DNA of 64,000 bases from Pseudoalteromonas flavipulchra NCIMB 2033 = ATCC BAA-314 (GCA_000814665.1 JWIH01000018.1:310001-374000); one strand, 5' to 3'; counted from the first letter of the stretch, positions 44,497 to 55,432 are shown. Program-made: numbers and translations. Notes: generated from the sequence alone by a model not told the origin.

Positions 44497-45990
44497 ATGC
44501 AATCGCGAAATTATCGCAAAACAGGATTGGCTGCATCCATTCTCGCAGGCGCGAGTTTAGTTCTGTCAGGTTGTGTGACGGAGAGTAGTTATCGCTCCGA
44601 CGGGCGTCCTGTGGCCGAACAACAAGTCAATAACACCAATGCCGCAAGAACTCGCATTGCACTGGCACTTCAATATCTCAATTCAGGTAACACTACCTCA
44701 GCCAAATTTAATTTAGAGCGGGCATTACAGCTAGCGCCAAAACTGGCCGAAGCTCATTATACGTTGGCGTATTATTTCGAGCAGGTGGGTGAGCAACAAC
44801 GCGCTGATAATGCCTATCAGGCGGCTTTGGATATTGAGCCAGATAACCCCGACACGCTAAACAACTATGGCACTTTTCTTTGCCGAGTTGGTCAGTATGA
44901 CAAGGCGAGCCAATATTTTTTCAAAGCGATTGAGGTACCAAGTTATTTGCGGGTATCGGCAAGCTACGAAAACTTGGCGCTGTGTGCGCTGAAACAAAAT
45001 GAGTATTCCCTAGCCGAGGAATATCTGCAAAGCGCGATTAAGCATAACGTTCAGCAGATGTCGTCGCAACTAGCGCTCGCGGGCCTATACTATGCTCGCA
45101 GTGATTTCTTAAGAGCAGAAGAAGTGCTTGATAATGTTGCCAAGCGTGGATTTATTTCACCAAGAAGCTTAATGCTTGGGCACTTAGTACATATGCAAAT
45201 GGGGCACTTACAGAAGGCGCAAGACATCGCCACGACTTTGGTGCAAAGTTACCCAAAATCTGCTCAAGCAGGGCTTATCTTAACGAATAATATCGCTGCA
45301 AGTGAATTTGAACGGTTGCGCAATCGCTACCGAGAAGCGCAGTTAAATAAGCTTGCCGAGGCGTCGCCTAGTCATATTGTTGCGAATCCAAAAATTAAAA
45401 TTAAACGTAAGAAAACGCAATCGAATTCAACCCAGTCATTCACCGTTGATTCACCCGCTGAGGCCAATAATTTTGCGCCTTCGGCAAAACCTGAAGTGGC
45501 AAAAAGCACGTCTTTAGTGAACGTTAGCTCGGACTCTGAAGCTCGGGTTGAGTTTTATCAACCGGATCCATCGGAAGTCACATTTAGTCCTCGCTCACGT
45601 GAGCCTCAAGTGTTAGCGACTACGTCATCAAGTAGTTCAAGTGTGCCGTTATTAAATCGTGACGTTGCGCCTCCTCAGGTACCTTTTCATACTGTTATTG
45701 CAGGTGAAAACCTATTTAGTATTTCAGTCAAATACGACATTAAAATGGTTGAATTGATGGAATATAATCAAGTGCGGGAATCTGCAAGATTGTACGCAGG
45801 TCAAAAGGTGTATCTTAACAATCCCAATGTCGTGCATGAAATTGCGGCGGGAGATACTTTGCTCAGTATTGCCGATCGATATGGTGTGTTGATCGATGAA
45901 ATTATGCGATGGAATAAACTCACTCCTGATGTGGCGCTGCAAGCAGGCCACGGATTACTAATTGTAGACCCAACAAATTACGTTTTATGA
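44497..45990 (+). CDS. pilW: PilW/PilF-type pilotin with TPR repeats and added LysM domains
   Basis: 497 residues from ATG 44497 (AAAGG site upstream). Lipoprotein signal with lipobox (LVLSGC), then about six TPR repeats (about 45-260) as in PilF/PilW, the outer-membrane pilotin needed for PilQ secretin assembly in type IV pili. Normal PilF ends near residue 250. Here a low-complexity linker (about 285-385) leads to two LysM peptidoglycan-binding modules (HTVIAGENLFSISVKYDIK and HEIAAGDTLLSIADRYGV). Overlaps rodZ by 4 bases. Confidence 0.9.
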   Translation: MQSRNYRKTGLAASILAGASLVLSGCVTESSYRSDGRPVAEQQVNNTNAARTRIALALQYLNSGNTTSAKFNLERALQLAPKLAEAHYTLAYYFEQVGEQQRADNAYQAALDIEPDNPDTLNNYGTFLCRVGQYDKASQYFFKAIEVPSYLRVSASYENLALCALKQNEYSLAEEYLQSAIKHNVQQMSSQLALAGLYYARSDFLRAEEVLDNVAKRGFISPRSLMLGHLVHMQMGHLQKAQDIATTLVQSYPKSAQAGLILTNNIAASEFERLRNRYREAQLNKLAEASPSHIVANPKIKIKRKKTQSNSTQSFTVDSPAEANNFAPSAKPEVAKSTSLVNVSSDSEARVEFYQPDPSEVTFSPRSREPQVLATTSSSSSSVPLLNRDVAPPQVPFHTVIAGENLFSISVKYDIKMVELMEYNQVRESARLYAGQKVYLNNPNVVHEIAAGDTLLSIADRYGVLIDEIMRWNKLTPDVALQAGHGLLIVDPTNYVL

Positions 45991-46850
45991 ACCAAACAAT
46001 GAAAGAGCAGGAAGCACCTGAACAAGAGCAGCCTTCACTCGGGCAAACTTTAGCAACGGCAAGACAAAATGCCGGGATCAGCTTTGCTGAAATTGAATCG
46101 CGCTTAAAGATGACTCATGCCCAACTTACCAAGCTCGAGCAGGATGACTATCAAGACCTAGGGCCTGAAACCTTTGTGCGTGGCTATATTAAAAATTACG
46201 CCGCGTTACTGGGATTGAATCCGACGGAAGTACTGGCTCGATATCAATCTCCGGAGTTGCCGCTACAGAAAAAGCGAATGCAAAGCTTTTCTCGCCGCAC
46301 TCATAAAGAAGCCCACGATAACCGCCTAATGATGGTGAGCTACATTGTGCTGGCTATCGTGCTGGGATCGTCGGCATTTTGGTTTTGGCAGACCAGTAGC
46401 TCAGAACAAGAAGTGGTGCCTGAAACGCCGGTCAAACAGCTTGAGACGCCAGTTGAAAATGCCACAACGCCAAAGGTTGATGAGTTAGCATTACCTACTG
46501 AGCAAAACGATGACACAACCCCGCAAAGCGAGCCACAGGCGAGTGAAGCGGAGGTTTCAGTGCCAGTTGAAACGAAACCGCAAGCGACAAAACGAGACTC
46601 TGCATTGAGCACGGTAGTCATGCATTTCAACGAAGAAAGTTGGGTTGAAATGTTTGACGCAACACAAGAGCGTGTCGCGTTTGGTGTTAAAAAAGCGGGA
46701 TATACTATGACAGTTGAAGGTAAGGCCCCTTTTTCTGTTATACTCGGCAAGCATCAGGCCGTAGAGGTCACGCTTGACGGTAAACCAGTGTCATTGCCTG
46801 CGTTTACTAAAAACCGTCTAGCTAAATTCAATTTACCGTTAACAGAGTAG
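45987..46850 (+). CDS. rodZ: Cell-shape protein RodZ
   Basis: 287 residues. N-terminal HTH (about 15-90, [20 protein letters not shown], then [20 protein letters not shown] region), a juxtamembrane basic stretch ([11 protein letters not shown]), one membrane helix (about 113-131), an acidic/Thr-rich periplasmic linker and a C-terminal DUF4115 beta domain (about 200-285). RodZ links MreB to the elongasome. ATGA overlap with pilW and 5 bases before ispG show an operon. Confidence 0.93.
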   Translation: MNQTMKEQEAPEQEQPSLGQTLATARQNAGISFAEIESRLKMTHAQLTKLEQDDYQDLGPETFVRGYIKNYAALLGLNPTEVLARYQSPELPLQKKRMQSFSRRTHKEAHDNRLMMVSYIVLAIVLGSSAFWFWQTSSSEQEVVPETPVKQLETPVENATTPKVDELALPTEQNDDTTPQSEPQASEAEVSVPVETKPQATKRDSALSTVVMHFNEESWVEMFDATQERVAFGVKKAGYTMTVEGKAPFSVILGKHQAVEVTLDGKPVSLPAFTKNRLAKFNLPLTE

Positions 46851-46855
46851 TCAGC

Positions 46856-47974
46856 ATGTTTTCAGAACCACCTATAAAGCGTAGAAAATCAACAAGGATC
46901 TATGTCGGTAATGTGCCTATTGGTGATGGCGCACCGATAGCAGTACAGTCTATGACGAACACCAATACTCTAGATGTTGATGCGACGGTGGCACAAATTA
47001 AAGCTATCCAAGACGCCGGAGCGGATATTGTCCGTGTTTCTGTGCCGACAATGGATGCAGCTGAAGCATTCAAAAGCATTAAAGAGCAAGTGGATATTCC
47101 ACTCGTCACGGATATTCACTTCGATTATCGTATTGCATTACAAGTGGCTAAGTACGGTGCCGATTGTTTGCGGATAAATCCTGGGAATATTGGTAGTGAA
47201 GACCGTATTCGTGCAGTGATTGACGCGGCGGGTGAGCACAACATTCCAATTCGTATTGGCGTAAATGGCGGCTCATTAGAGCGCGATTTGCAAGAAAAGT
47301 ATGGTGAACCAACACCTGAGGCTTTGCTTGAGTCTGCGATGCGACATGTCGAAATTCTCCAGCGCCATAACTTTGATCAGTTTAAAGTCTCGGTAAAAGC
47401 TTCCGACGTGTTCTTAGCCGTTGGCGCTTATCGTTTGTTGGCAAAAGAAATTGACCAACCTCTGCACCTTGGGATCACCGAAGCGGGTGGTTTTAGAGCC
47501 GGTTCGGTTAAATCGGCAGTTGGTCTAGGGATGTTACTTGCTGAAGGAATTGGTGATACATTACGTGTTTCACTTGCGGCTGATCCAGTGCAAGAAATCA
47601 AAGTGGGTTTTGATATTCTAAAGTCACTGCGAATTCGTTCGCGCGGCATTAATTTTATTGCTTGTCCAAGTTGCTCTCGCCAAGAGTTTGATGTAGTGAA
47701 TACAATGAATCAGCTGGAAGAGCGATTAGAAGATATCGTCACGCCAATTTCGGTGTCTGTGATTGGCTGCGTGGTCAATGGCCCTGGTGAAGCACTTGTC
47801 AGTGACTTAGGTCTTGCTGGCGCAAATCGCCGTTCAGGCCTTTATATCAATGGCGAGCGCCAAAAAACACGGATTGATAATGATGATATCGTCGCTCAAT
47901 TAGAGTCTCAGATCCGAGAATATGTAGAGAAAAAAGAAAGTGAAGAAAAAATCGATGTAAAAATCATCGACTGA
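46856..47974 (+). CDS. ispG: 4-hydroxy-3-methylbut-2-enyl diphosphate synthase
   Basis: 372 residues, normal for the short bacterial form. The [4Fe-4S] Cys ligands are in [10 protein letters not shown] and [10 protein letters not shown]. IspG reduces MEcPP to HMBPP in the non-mevalonate isoprenoid pathway, using flavodoxin or ferredoxin. It follows rodZ by 5 bases. The 177-bp space before hisS has no gene. Confidence 0.98.
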   Translation: MFSEPPIKRRKSTRIYVGNVPIGDGAPIAVQSMTNTNTLDVDATVAQIKAIQDAGADIVRVSVPTMDAAEAFKSIKEQVDIPLVTDIHFDYRIALQVAKYGADCLRINPGNIGSEDRIRAVIDAAGEHNIPIRIGVNGGSLERDLQEKYGEPTPEALLESAMRHVEILQRHNFDQFKVSVKASDVFLAVGAYRLLAKEIDQPLHLGITEAGGFRAGSVKSAVGLGMLLAEGIGDTLRVSLAADPVQEIKVGFDILKSLRIRSRGINFIACPSCSRQEFDVVNTMNQLEERLEDIVTPISVSVIGCVVNGPGEALVSDLGLAGANRRSGLYINGERQKTRIDNDDIVAQLESQIREYVEKKESEEKIDVKIID

Positions 47975-48151
47975 CACCGGTGTAATCGTTAAGATAAGCG
48001 AATTTCGCGCTTTCTCACGGCGTGCTAAACTGCACGACGATAAATGGCATTAAAGAAATAAAACCAATGCGATGAGGCTGTTTGAGCGTATTTAGTTAAA
48101 AGTTCAAGCAGCAGTAAATCGATTGGTGACAAATTTAAGTTAGGGTTTTCA

Positions 48152-49429
48152 GTGACTAAACAACTTCAGGCAATCCGTGGAATGAATGATTGTCTGCCAG
48201 GTGACACGCAAGTCTGGCAGAAAGTAGAATCGGTATTAAGAGAGACAGTAGCGGCTTTTGGTTATCAAGAGATCCGCTTTCCAGTCGTTGAGTCGACCGA
48301 TCTATTTAAGCGCTCTATCGGTGAAGTGACCGATATCGTCGAAAAAGAAATGTATACCTTTGATGACCGTAATGGCGATAGCTTAACGCTACGCCCGGAA
48401 GGTACTGCTGTGTGCGTACGAGCGGGTAATCAAAATGGTTTGCTATATAACCAAGAACAGCGCCTTTGGTACATGGGGCCGATGTTCCGTCACGAAAGAC
48501 CGCAAAAAGGCCGTTACCGTCAATTCCATCAATTTGGTGTTGAAACCTTTGGTATGGCAACACCAGATATTGATGCTGAAGTGATCCTAATGACGGCGCG
48601 CTTATGGCAGCAGTTTGGTATTCAAGATCATGTAAAGCTTGAGCTCAATTCTTTGGGGTCAAATGAAGCGCGTGCTGAATATCGCGATGCTCTGATTGCA
48701 TATCTGGAGCAACACAAAGAAGCGCTTGACGAAGACAGTCTGCGCCGTATGTACAGCAATCCACTGCGCGTGTTAGATAGCAAAAACCCAGAGGTGCAAG
48801 CTGTACTGGTTGATGCACCTAAGCTTTCTGAACACTTAGATGAAGAATCACGCGAACATTTTGCTAATTTGTGTGAACGTTTAGACGCAGCTGGCGTCGA
48901 ATACCAAGTTAATGAAAAACTGGTACGTGGCCTAGATTACTACAACCGCACCGTATTTGAGTGGGTGACAACAAGCTTAGGTTCTCAGGGCACTGTATGT
49001 GCTGGCGGCCGCTACGATGGCTTGGTTGAGCAGCTTGGCGGCAAAGCAACGCCAGCCGTTGGTTTTGCTATGGGTATCGAACGTTTAGTGTTGATGCTAC
49101 AAACGCTGGAATGTGTGGGTGATATTCGTCGTAATGCTGATGTATATGTCGTTGCTATGGGTGACAAAGCGGCGGTTCAAGCTCCAGTGGTTGCACAGCA
49201 ATTACGAGATGATATTGCTGGCCTTCGCGTGATGGTTCATTGTGGCGGTGGCAACTTTAAGAAACAATTTAAACGTGCAGATAAAAGCGATGCTGTTATT
49301 GCGCTCGTGCTAGGCGAAGATGAACTCGCTGAAGGCAAAGTGACAGTGAAATATCTGCGTGAAGAGAAAGAACAAATCACCTTACCACTTGCAGAAGTAA
49401 AAACGCTGTTAGCAGAGCTGGTAAGCTAA
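48152..49429 (+). CDS. hisS: Histidyl-tRNA synthetase
   Basis: 425 residues from a GTG start. Class II motif 2 ([21 protein letters not shown] region), the HisA motif [15 protein letters not shown] and motif 3 ([11 protein letters not shown]) are intact, followed by the anticodon-binding domain (about 330-425). Charges tRNA-His in the cytoplasm. yfgM starts 9 bases downstream. Confidence 0.98.
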   Translation: MTKQLQAIRGMNDCLPGDTQVWQKVESVLRETVAAFGYQEIRFPVVESTDLFKRSIGEVTDIVEKEMYTFDDRNGDSLTLRPEGTAVCVRAGNQNGLLYNQEQRLWYMGPMFRHERPQKGRYRQFHQFGVETFGMATPDIDAEVILMTARLWQQFGIQDHVKLELNSLGSNEARAEYRDALIAYLEQHKEALDEDSLRRMYSNPLRVLDSKNPEVQAVLVDAPKLSEHLDEESREHFANLCERLDAAGVEYQVNEKLVRGLDYYNRTVFEWVTTSLGSQGTVCAGGRYDGLVEQLGGKATPAVGFAMGIERLVLMLQTLECVGDIRRNADVYVVAMGDKAAVQAPVVAQQLRDDIAGLRVMVHCGGGNFKKQFKRADKSDAVIALVLGEDELAEGKVTVKYLREEKEQITLPLAEVKTLLAELVS

Positions 49430-49438
49430 GAGGTTAGA

Positions 49439-50056
49439 ATGGAAATTTATTCAACAGAAGAACAACAAGCAGAAGCAATAAAACGATTTTTCCGTGAAAA
49501 TGGTACAACGATTGTGGTTGGTGCTGTGCTTGGTTTAGGTGGTCTCTATGGCTGGAAAGCGTATAACCAAAGCCAGATCGATAGCGCAGAAGCAGCATCA
49601 GAAGCATACACTCAGGTTGTTGAAAGTGATGATGTACTAGCTAAAAGCGACGCTTTTGTTGCTGCAAATGCTGATTCTAACTACGCCGTGTTAGCGGCTT
49701 TCGTTGCTGCTAAAGAGGCAATCGACAAAGACGATCTTAAGCTAGCAGCTGAGAAGCTAACTTGGGCGGCTGATAATGTTGCTAACGCTGAGCTAAAAGC
49801 AACGGCTTTATTAAGACTTGCACGTGTACAAGCGTCTCAGTCTCAATACGAACAAGCACTGGCAACACTTGCTAAGCCTATGCCTGAAGCGTTTAAGGCT
49901 CAGCTTGCTGAGATCCAAGGTGATATTTACCTTGCTCAAGGCGATAAAGATAAAGCTCGAAGTGCTTATCAATCGGCACTAGAAGCAGCGGAAGGCAATA
50001 GCAACCCTATGCTGCAAATTAAACTGGATGATCTTGCACAAAAGACAACGGTTTAA
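49439..50056 (+). CDS. yfgM: YfgM, SecYEG-associated ancillary chaperone
   Basis: 205 residues: a short cytoplasmic N-terminus (EIYSTEEQQAEAIKRFFREN), one membrane helix (about 24-42, TTIVVGAVLGLGGLYGW) and a TPR-like periplasmic domain (about 100-200). YfgM associates with PpiD and the SecYEG translocon and helps periplasmic chaperoning. It lies in the conserved hisS-yfgM-bamB order with 9-bp spacings. Confidence 0.93.
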   Translation: MEIYSTEEQQAEAIKRFFRENGTTIVVGAVLGLGGLYGWKAYNQSQIDSAEAASEAYTQVVESDDVLAKSDAFVAANADSNYAVLAAFVAAKEAIDKDDLKLAAEKLTWAADNVANAELKATALLRLARVQASQSQYEQALATLAKPMPEAFKAQLAEIQGDIYLAQGDKDKARSAYQSALEAAEGNSNPMLQIKLDDLAQKTTV

Positions 50057-50065
50057 GGAGTTGCC

Positions 50066-51247
50066 ATGAAGAAGTTAACGATGGCCTCATTGGCTTTATG
50101 TGTTGCAGCACTCACCGCAGGTTGTTCTTCTAGTGATGATGAAGAAGAGTTAAAACTCCCTGAGATCAACAATCAATTCGATGCCACTGTTGTATGGCAA
50201 GAAGGGATTGGTGACGGGGTTGAGCACTACTTTTCGCGTTTATCTCCTGTAAGCTACCAGAGCACTGTTTATGCAGCTGCCCGTGAAGGTATAGTGACAG
50301 CGTTTGATACTGAAACAGGTAAAGAAAAATGGCGAGTTGATGTTCGTGAGAATAAGAACTTTTGGCCATGGGAAGACAATGATAGTGCGAAGCTGTCAGG
50401 TGGGATCACACAAGCTTATGGCAAACTATATGTTGGCTCTGAGCACGGACAGGTTTTTGCGCTTGACCGTGAAACTGGCGAAATAGTTTGGCGTAAGTCG
50501 GTACCAGGTGAAGCGCTGTCAGCGCCAGCTGCAGGTGACGGTCTTCTTTACGTTAACTTAGGTTCAGGCAAGCTGGTTGCGCTACACCCAGATACAGGTG
50601 AAGAGCGTTGGCACTATGAGCAAGAAGTCCCAGCGCTGACATTACGTGGTTTAAGCTCACCGACCAGCGCGAATGGTGGCGTATTGGTTGGCGAAGAAAG
50701 TGGTAAGTTAACAGCACTTATCGCTGAAAACGGTTTTACCGCATGGAGCTCAGATGTTGCAATTGCAAAAGGGGCTTCTGAGTTTGAACGTTTGGTGGAT
50801 GTTGATACTAAACCCGTTGTAAGCGGCGCATATGTGTATTCTATCGCCTATAATGGTAAACTAGTGGCCATTGATGTGCGCAGCGGTAATGTAGTGTGGG
50901 ATCGTGAGTACAGTAGTTACCGAGACCTCACACTCGATCTTGACGTAATTTATTTGGTTGATAGCGATGGCGTACTGTACGCACTAGACAAAAACTCAGG
51001 TATTGAACGTTGGACACAACCAGCTCTGCGCGGTTGGTATCTAACCGCTCCTACGGTTGCTGGCAACTACGTAGTGGTTGGCGATCAGGAAGGTAACTTA
51101 CACTGGCTGGATAAGAGTTCTGGTGAGTTGGTATCGCGTACCGAGTTTGATAGTTCAGGTTTTTTTGTCGAACCGATTGTGGTCGATGGCAAAGTATTTG
51201 TTTACACGCGTGATGGTGAACTTAGCGCAGTTCAAATTCCGCAGTAA
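50066..51247 (+). CDS. bamB: Outer membrane assembly lipoprotein BamB
   Basis: 393 residues. Lipoprotein signal with lipobox (ALTAGC, Cys20), then eight PQQ-like propeller blades, each with A-x-D-x-x-T/S-G-x-x-x-W patterns (TAFDTETGKEKW, FALDRETGEIVW, VALHPDTGEERW, VAIDVRSGNVVW, YALDKNSGIERW). BamB supports BamA in folding outer-membrane proteins. A terminator follows. Confidence 0.96.
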   Translation: MKKLTMASLALCVAALTAGCSSSDDEEELKLPEINNQFDATVVWQEGIGDGVEHYFSRLSPVSYQSTVYAAAREGIVTAFDTETGKEKWRVDVRENKNFWPWEDNDSAKLSGGITQAYGKLYVGSEHGQVFALDRETGEIVWRKSVPGEALSAPAAGDGLLYVNLGSGKLVALHPDTGEERWHYEQEVPALTLRGLSSPTSANGGVLVGEESGKLTALIAENGFTAWSSDVAIAKGASEFERLVDVDTKPVVSGAYVYSIAYNGKLVAIDVRSGNVVWDREYSSYRDLTLDLDVIYLVDSDGVLYALDKNSGIERWTQPALRGWYLTAPTVAGNYVVVGDQEGNLHWLDKSSGELVSRTEFDSSGFFVEPIVVDGKVFVYTRDGELSAVQIPQ

Positions 51248-51274
51248 CTTTCTGAATTTTTAGATATTTTATGG

Positions 51275-51299
51275 GGCTTCGCTTTTGCGAAGCCTTTTG
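51275..51299 (+). terminator. Rho-independent terminator after bamB
   Basis: Perfect 8-bp stem GGCTTCGC / GCGAAGCC with TTTT loop and a following TTTTGT tract. Confidence 0.9.
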
Positions 51300-51321
51300 T
51301 TGTTTTTAAAAGAGGTAGTCT

Positions 51322-52791
51322 ATGCTTCCTGTGATCGCTCTGGTTGGGCGACCTAATGTGGGTAAATCCACACTGTTTAATCGTTTAACACGTACTCGTG
51401 ACGCGTTAGTTGCTGACTTTCCGGGCCTGACTCGCGACCGTAAATACGGCCAAGCAAACTATGAAGGCTACGAGTTTATTGTGGTAGACACGGGTGGTAT
51501 CGATGGCTCTGAAGAAGGCATTGAAACTGAAATGGCCGAGCAGTCGCTGCTTGCAATTGAAGAAGCGGATATTGTGCTATTTTTGGTGGATGCGCGCGCA
51601 GGTATGACGGTTGCTGATCAAGCCATCGCGCAGCACCTTCGTAAACAACAGAAGAATTGCTTTGTTGTCGCTAATAAAACGGATGGCATTGATGCTGACT
51701 CCAACTGTGCTGAATTTTACCAGCTAGCGCTTGGTGATGTTCAACAGATCGCCGCCGCGCATGGTCGTGGTGTTACTCAATTATTAGAGTTGACGCTACA
51801 ACCGGTTATCGCTGAGCTTACGGCTCAAGATGAAGAGCTTGAGCATGACGATGAAGATATTGCCGAGCTTTACCTTGAAGGTGAAGAAGCCGAAGACGGC
51901 AAAACAGGTTTTGAAGACAAGCCTGTTAAACTCGCGATTATCGGTCGTCCAAATGTGGGTAAGTCAACACTAACTAACCGTATTTTAGGTGAAGACCGCG
52001 TTATCGTTTACGATATGCCGGGCACAACACGCGATTCAATATACATTCCGATGACGCGCAATGATAAAGAGTACGTGTTAATCGACACCGCCGGCGTGCG
52101 TAAACGTAAGAAAGTCAGCGATGTCGTAGAGAAATTCTCAGTTATCAAAACCCTGCAAGCGATTGAAGATGCCAACGTGGTATTGCTCGTTGTAGACGCG
52201 CGCGAGGGGATCTCAGATCAAGACTTGAGTCTACTTGGTTTTGCACTAAATGCGGGTCGCTCGTTGGTTATTGCGGTAAACAAGTGGGATGGTCTTGATG
52301 ACTATGTCAAAGAGCGTATTAAAACTGAGCTAGACAGACGACTGGGCTTTGTTGATTTTGCTCGTCTGCACTTTATTAGCGCATTACATGGTACAGGTGT
52401 TGGTCACTTGTTTGAGTCGATTGACGAAGCTTATGAATCAGCGACTAAGCGAGTAAGCACGGCAATGTTACGTCGTATTATGGATATGGCTCAGGCGGAT
52501 CACCAGCCACCACTAGTTCGTGGACGCCGTGTGAAGCTTAAGTACGCACACGCAGGTGGTTATAACCCGCCGCGTATTGTTATCCACGGCAATATGGTGC
52601 ATGAACTGCCAGATAGCTATAAGCGCTATTTGATGAACTACTATCGTAAAGCGCTTAACGTAATGGGTACGCCGATTAAGATTGAATTCCGTGAAGGGGA
52701 TAACCCTTACGCTGGTCGTTCAAACAAAATGACGCTCTCACAAAAGCGTAAGCTTCGCGCATTCGCAAAAGAAAACCGCAATAAGTCGTAA
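51322..52791 (+). CDS. der: Ribosome-associated GTPase Der (EngA)
   Basis: 489 residues with two consecutive GTPase domains, each with its own P-loop (GRPNVGKST near residues 8 and 214), DTGG/DTAG switch motifs and NKTD/NKWD base-recognition motifs, plus the C-terminal KH-like domain (about 375-465). An acidic stretch ([15 protein letters not shown]) links the domains. Der acts in 50S subunit maturation. Confidence 0.98.
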   Translation: MLPVIALVGRPNVGKSTLFNRLTRTRDALVADFPGLTRDRKYGQANYEGYEFIVVDTGGIDGSEEGIETEMAEQSLLAIEEADIVLFLVDARAGMTVADQAIAQHLRKQQKNCFVVANKTDGIDADSNCAEFYQLALGDVQQIAAAHGRGVTQLLELTLQPVIAELTAQDEELEHDDEDIAELYLEGEEAEDGKTGFEDKPVKLAIIGRPNVGKSTLTNRILGEDRVIVYDMPGTTRDSIYIPMTRNDKEYVLIDTAGVRKRKKVSDVVEKFSVIKTLQAIEDANVVLLVVDAREGISDQDLSLLGFALNAGRSLVIAVNKWDGLDDYVKERIKTELDRRLGFVDFARLHFISALHGTGVGHLFESIDEAYESATKRVSTAMLRRIMDMAQADHQPPLVRGRRVKLKYAHAGGYNPPRIVIHGNMVHELPDSYKRYLMNYYRKALNVMGTPIKIEFREGDNPYAGRSNKMTLSQKRKLRAFAKENRNKS

Positions 52792-52991
52792 GGCTTTTTG
52801 CGGGAATTGTAGCTCGACACTATCTGGTGAGTGTGTCGAGCTAAACATAAGCTTCATATCTATCCAACCAATTCCTGTTTCCACACCTGACTATATTTAA
52901 CCCAGAACTCTTTTACTTTGTTTTACCTTGCCCAACATTTGTGCTTAAGTTATATATAGTTACATTAGATTTTGTTGATAGTGGGGCTTAG

Positions 52992-53378
52992 GTGTTTGCT
53001 AAAGCGGTGATTTATGTAGAAAGTGTTGAGGAAGTGCTGGATTTTTACTATCAAGCATTTGGCTTGAGCACTTTTGATATGACCGATGAAGGGGATTATG
53101 GTGAGTTAGACACAGGAGAAGTGAAACTCGCCTTTGCCAGCCACCCGTTAGCCCAATCACAGTTTAGGCAAGACTATATTCGTTGCCATCCTAAACAGCC
53201 TGCACTTGGATTTGAAATTACCATCAGCTGTGAAAATGTCCCTGAATGCTATGATAAAGCGGTCGCCGCTGGGGCTGAGCCATTAAGCCCACCAAACCAA
53301 AAGGGTAGAGTGACACAAGCTTATGTAAGAGCCATTGAAGGGACTTTAGTTGCTTTGGTGTCAAAGCCGGGTGAATAG
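52992..53378 (+). CDS. VOC (glyoxalase/bleomycin-resistance) family protein
   Basis: 128 residues from a GTG start. Two beta-alpha-beta-beta-beta modules: YVESVEEVLDFYYQAFGLST in the first, and ISCENVPECYDKAVAAGAEP with VRAIEGTLVALVS in the second. VOC proteins bind metals or small molecules and include glyoxalases and dioxygenases; the substrate cannot be read. It is separated by 200 bases from der, a stretch with no gene. Confidence 0.8.
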   Translation: MFAKAVIYVESVEEVLDFYYQAFGLSTFDMTDEGDYGELDTGEVKLAFASHPLAQSQFRQDYIRCHPKQPALGFEITISCENVPECYDKAVAAGAEPLSPPNQKGRVTQAYVRAIEGTLVALVSKPGE

Positions 53379-53421
53379 CGGCACTCACACGGGGTGAGCG
53401 CCACTTGGATGAGGTGAGCTT

Positions 53422-53781
53422 TTATTCGATATCGACAAGTAGTCTCGCAAGACCAACGGGCTCGATTTCAACACAAACGTTGTCGTCATTCCAGTTTAGA
53501 CCAACGAGTGCATCATCTTCTTTTAGGTCGAGTACCCATTCGTCAAGAAAACTTTCAACATCAATACTCATCGGTGAAAACTCACTCCACTCGTCGCGAC
53601 ATTGAGCTTGCGCTTTTTCTTCACTATCCCACAGCAATAACACATCAGTCTCGTCAAACTGGTTTGAGTCAACCACAACCATACCGCCGTCATCAGAGCT
53701 AAGTGCCCAAACGCTTTCAGTATTTTTTACTTGCTCAATAAACTCACTGACTTCTGAGCCAATTTCTTCTTCATTCATCAT
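53422..53781 (-). CDS. DUF2750-type acidic protein
   Basis: 119 residues if started at ATG 53781 (a TTG at 53793 is the longer alternative, overlapping the upstream gene by 4 bases). It has the SVWALSSDDGGMVVVDSN and LLLWDSEEKAQAQCRDEWSE segments with W-S-D repeats typical of DUF2750 proteins, which resemble SMI1/SUKH-like small acidic proteins. Function unknown. Probably translated after the GST-like gene. Confidence 0.6.
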   Translation of the reverse strand: MMNEEEIGSEVSEFIEQVKNTESVWALSSDDGGMVVVDSNQFDETDVLLLWDSEEKAQAQCRDEWSEFSPMSIDVESFLDEWVLDLKEDDALVGLNWNDDNVCVEIEPVGLARLLVDIE

Positions 53782-53789
53782 AGGTGTTC

Positions 53790-54368
53790 TCAATTTCGTG
53801 GATCAGTTTGCTGGGCGATTGCTTGGCTTTGCCAACGGCCATGAAATGCCATTAGGTTGGTGTAATCGCTCAGGTCGACGAGCTCTCTAAATAGAACCCA
53901 ATCAATAAGGCAGTATAAACTGATTTGGAGATAATCACAGTGTAAAAACTCTTCTGTCACACACTCTTCATTGAGATAGTGCAGGGTATGGCCAATTCGT
54001 TCCCGCTGTAGATTAAAAAATAGTTTATCTTGTTCAATATCAAAACCAGAACGCTTGCTAAGTAACAGTTCCACCAAAGAATCATTACAGGCATTGATAA
54101 GGATCAGCCAATTTTCTTGATCCCAACTGGGAAATGGAAGTTGATGTTTTTCACGGAGATAGCGAACAATCAGATTTGAATCACAAATAAGTTGTGCATC
54201 GTCTATTAAAAATGGGATCTTACGAGCAGGATTATGGCGAATAAGTTCGTCATGGCCTGCTTCAGAAAATATATCTATATGCTGGTAGCTCATTGGGAGC
54301 TGTTTAGCCGCGGCCCACATTCTAATTCGACGGGCGTATGGACTGGTGTTCGAACCGATAAGTTTCAT
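53790..54368 (-). CDS. Glutathione S-transferase family protein
   Basis: 192 residues. A thioredoxin-like N-terminal domain (MKLIGSNTSPYARRIRMWAA, with the NPARKIPFLIDD cis-Pro loop and CDSNLIVRYL GSH-binding region) and an all-helical C-terminal domain (about 85-185). Serine at the SPYARR position may be catalytic in place of Cys/Tyr. It resembles YibF-type GSTs. Substrate unknown; probably a detoxification enzyme. Confidence 0.85.
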   Translation of the reverse strand: MKLIGSNTSPYARRIRMWAAAKQLPMSYQHIDIFSEAGHDELIRHNPARKIPFLIDDAQLICDSNLIVRYLREKHQLPFPSWDQENWLILINACNDSLVELLLSKRSGFDIEQDKLFFNLQRERIGHTLHYLNEECVTEEFLHCDYLQISLYCLIDWVLFRELVDLSDYTNLMAFHGRWQSQAIAQQTDPRN

Positions 54369-54467
54369 GCCATCATTCCTTCAACTAAGTAACTTTCGCT
54401 CATTCAGTAAATGTAGCGAGTAGGTATTAAGGAATGATGGCGAAGTGATTAACTTTTCGCAAGCGAA

Positions 54468-54749
54468 TTAATCGCTACGACTGGTTACCTCAAGCAAGTG
54501 AAAACCAAATTGTGTTTGCACTGGCCCTTGTACTTGATTGATTGGGGCTGAAAAAACCACTTTATCGAATTCAGGCACCATCATGCCTGGTCCAAACTCA
54601 CCTAGCGCACCACCATCTTGACCCGACGGGCAATTGGAGTACTGCTTTGCGATTTCTGCGAAATCTTCCCCTGCTGCAATGCGTTCTTTGAGCTCCATGC
54701 ATTGCGCTTCACTATCTACTAGGATGTGTCTTGCACTAGCGATTGCCAT
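54468..54749 (-). CDS. ppiC: Parvulin-type peptidyl-prolyl isomerase
   Basis: 93 residues, a single parvulin domain: ASARHILVDSEAQCMELKER, QYSNCPSGQDGGALGEFGPG and QTQFGFHLLEVT. No signal peptide, so cytoplasmic like E. coli PpiC. Catalyses prolyl cis-trans isomerisation during protein folding. Confidence 0.95.
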   Translation of the reverse strand: MAIASARHILVDSEAQCMELKERIAAGEDFAEIAKQYSNCPSGQDGGALGEFGPGMMVPEFDKVVFSAPINQVQGPVQTQFGFHLLEVTSRSD

Positions 54750-54813
54750 AATTTCTCCGATGATTATTTATTATTCATACTTTATTCTAATCTAGGTACG
54801 TTAAAAAATCAGC

Positions 54814-55365
54814 TTATCTAGGCAAGAGTTTTTCAATTTCGCTAGTGAGTTCGTCAGACATAGGTTTAGTGCGGCTGTTGAAGCGCTTAATTGTTTTCCG
54901 ATCAGCTGACACTAAGTATTTGTAAAAATTCCAATTTGGAGAGCTTGTTACTTCGTTTAAATGTTGGAAAATGGGGTTGGCATCCGAGCCTCGAACTTCC
55001 GATGTCGCAAACATATTGAAGGTTACACCGTAGTTGATAAAGCATACTTTTGCAGTTTCCTTTTCGTCGTCTTCTTCTTGGAAAAAGTCATCTGAGGGAA
55101 AACCAAGTACAACAAGGCCTTTATCTTGATATTTTTGATGTAGTTGCTCGAGCCCTTCAAACTGGCCTGTAAACCCACAGTTACTTGCTGTATTCACGAT
55201 GAGAAGTGGTTTGTCTTTAAATTCACATAGATTAAGTGAGTCATCAGAACGCAGTTTTCGCAGTTCAACATTGGTAAAATCATCACAGCTGGATGTCTTT
55301 GCATACGTGTTACTCGAGATTAGGAAACCGAGCGCTAAGCTCAGAATCGAAAGACTTTTTATCAT
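54814..55365 (-). CDS. Glutathione peroxidase family protein, exported
   Basis: 183 residues from ATG 55363-55365. This start is preferred over the upstream frame (to 55482) because AGGAAA is well placed and because it gives a normal signal peptide (MIKSLSILSLALGFLISSNT, then AYA). The peroxidase core has the catalytic Cys in VNTASNCGFTGQ and the later W-N pair (SPNWNFYKYLV). The Cys replaces selenocysteine, as usual in bacteria. It probably reduces peroxides in the periplasm with thioredoxin-type donors. Confidence 0.88.
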   Translation of the reverse strand: MIKSLSILSLALGFLISSNTYAKTSSCDDFTNVELRKLRSDDSLNLCEFKDKPLLIVNTASNCGFTGQFEGLEQLHQKYQDKGLVVLGFPSDDFFQEEDDEKETAKVCFINYGVTFNMFATSEVRGSDANPIFQHLNEVTSSPNWNFYKYLVSADRKTIKRFNSRTKPMSDELTSEIEKLLPR

Positions 55366-55432
55366 CAGTACTTTCCTTTTATTTATGTTATCTCTTATGA
55401 TACGAAAATATTCGTTACCTTGATCAGCTTTC

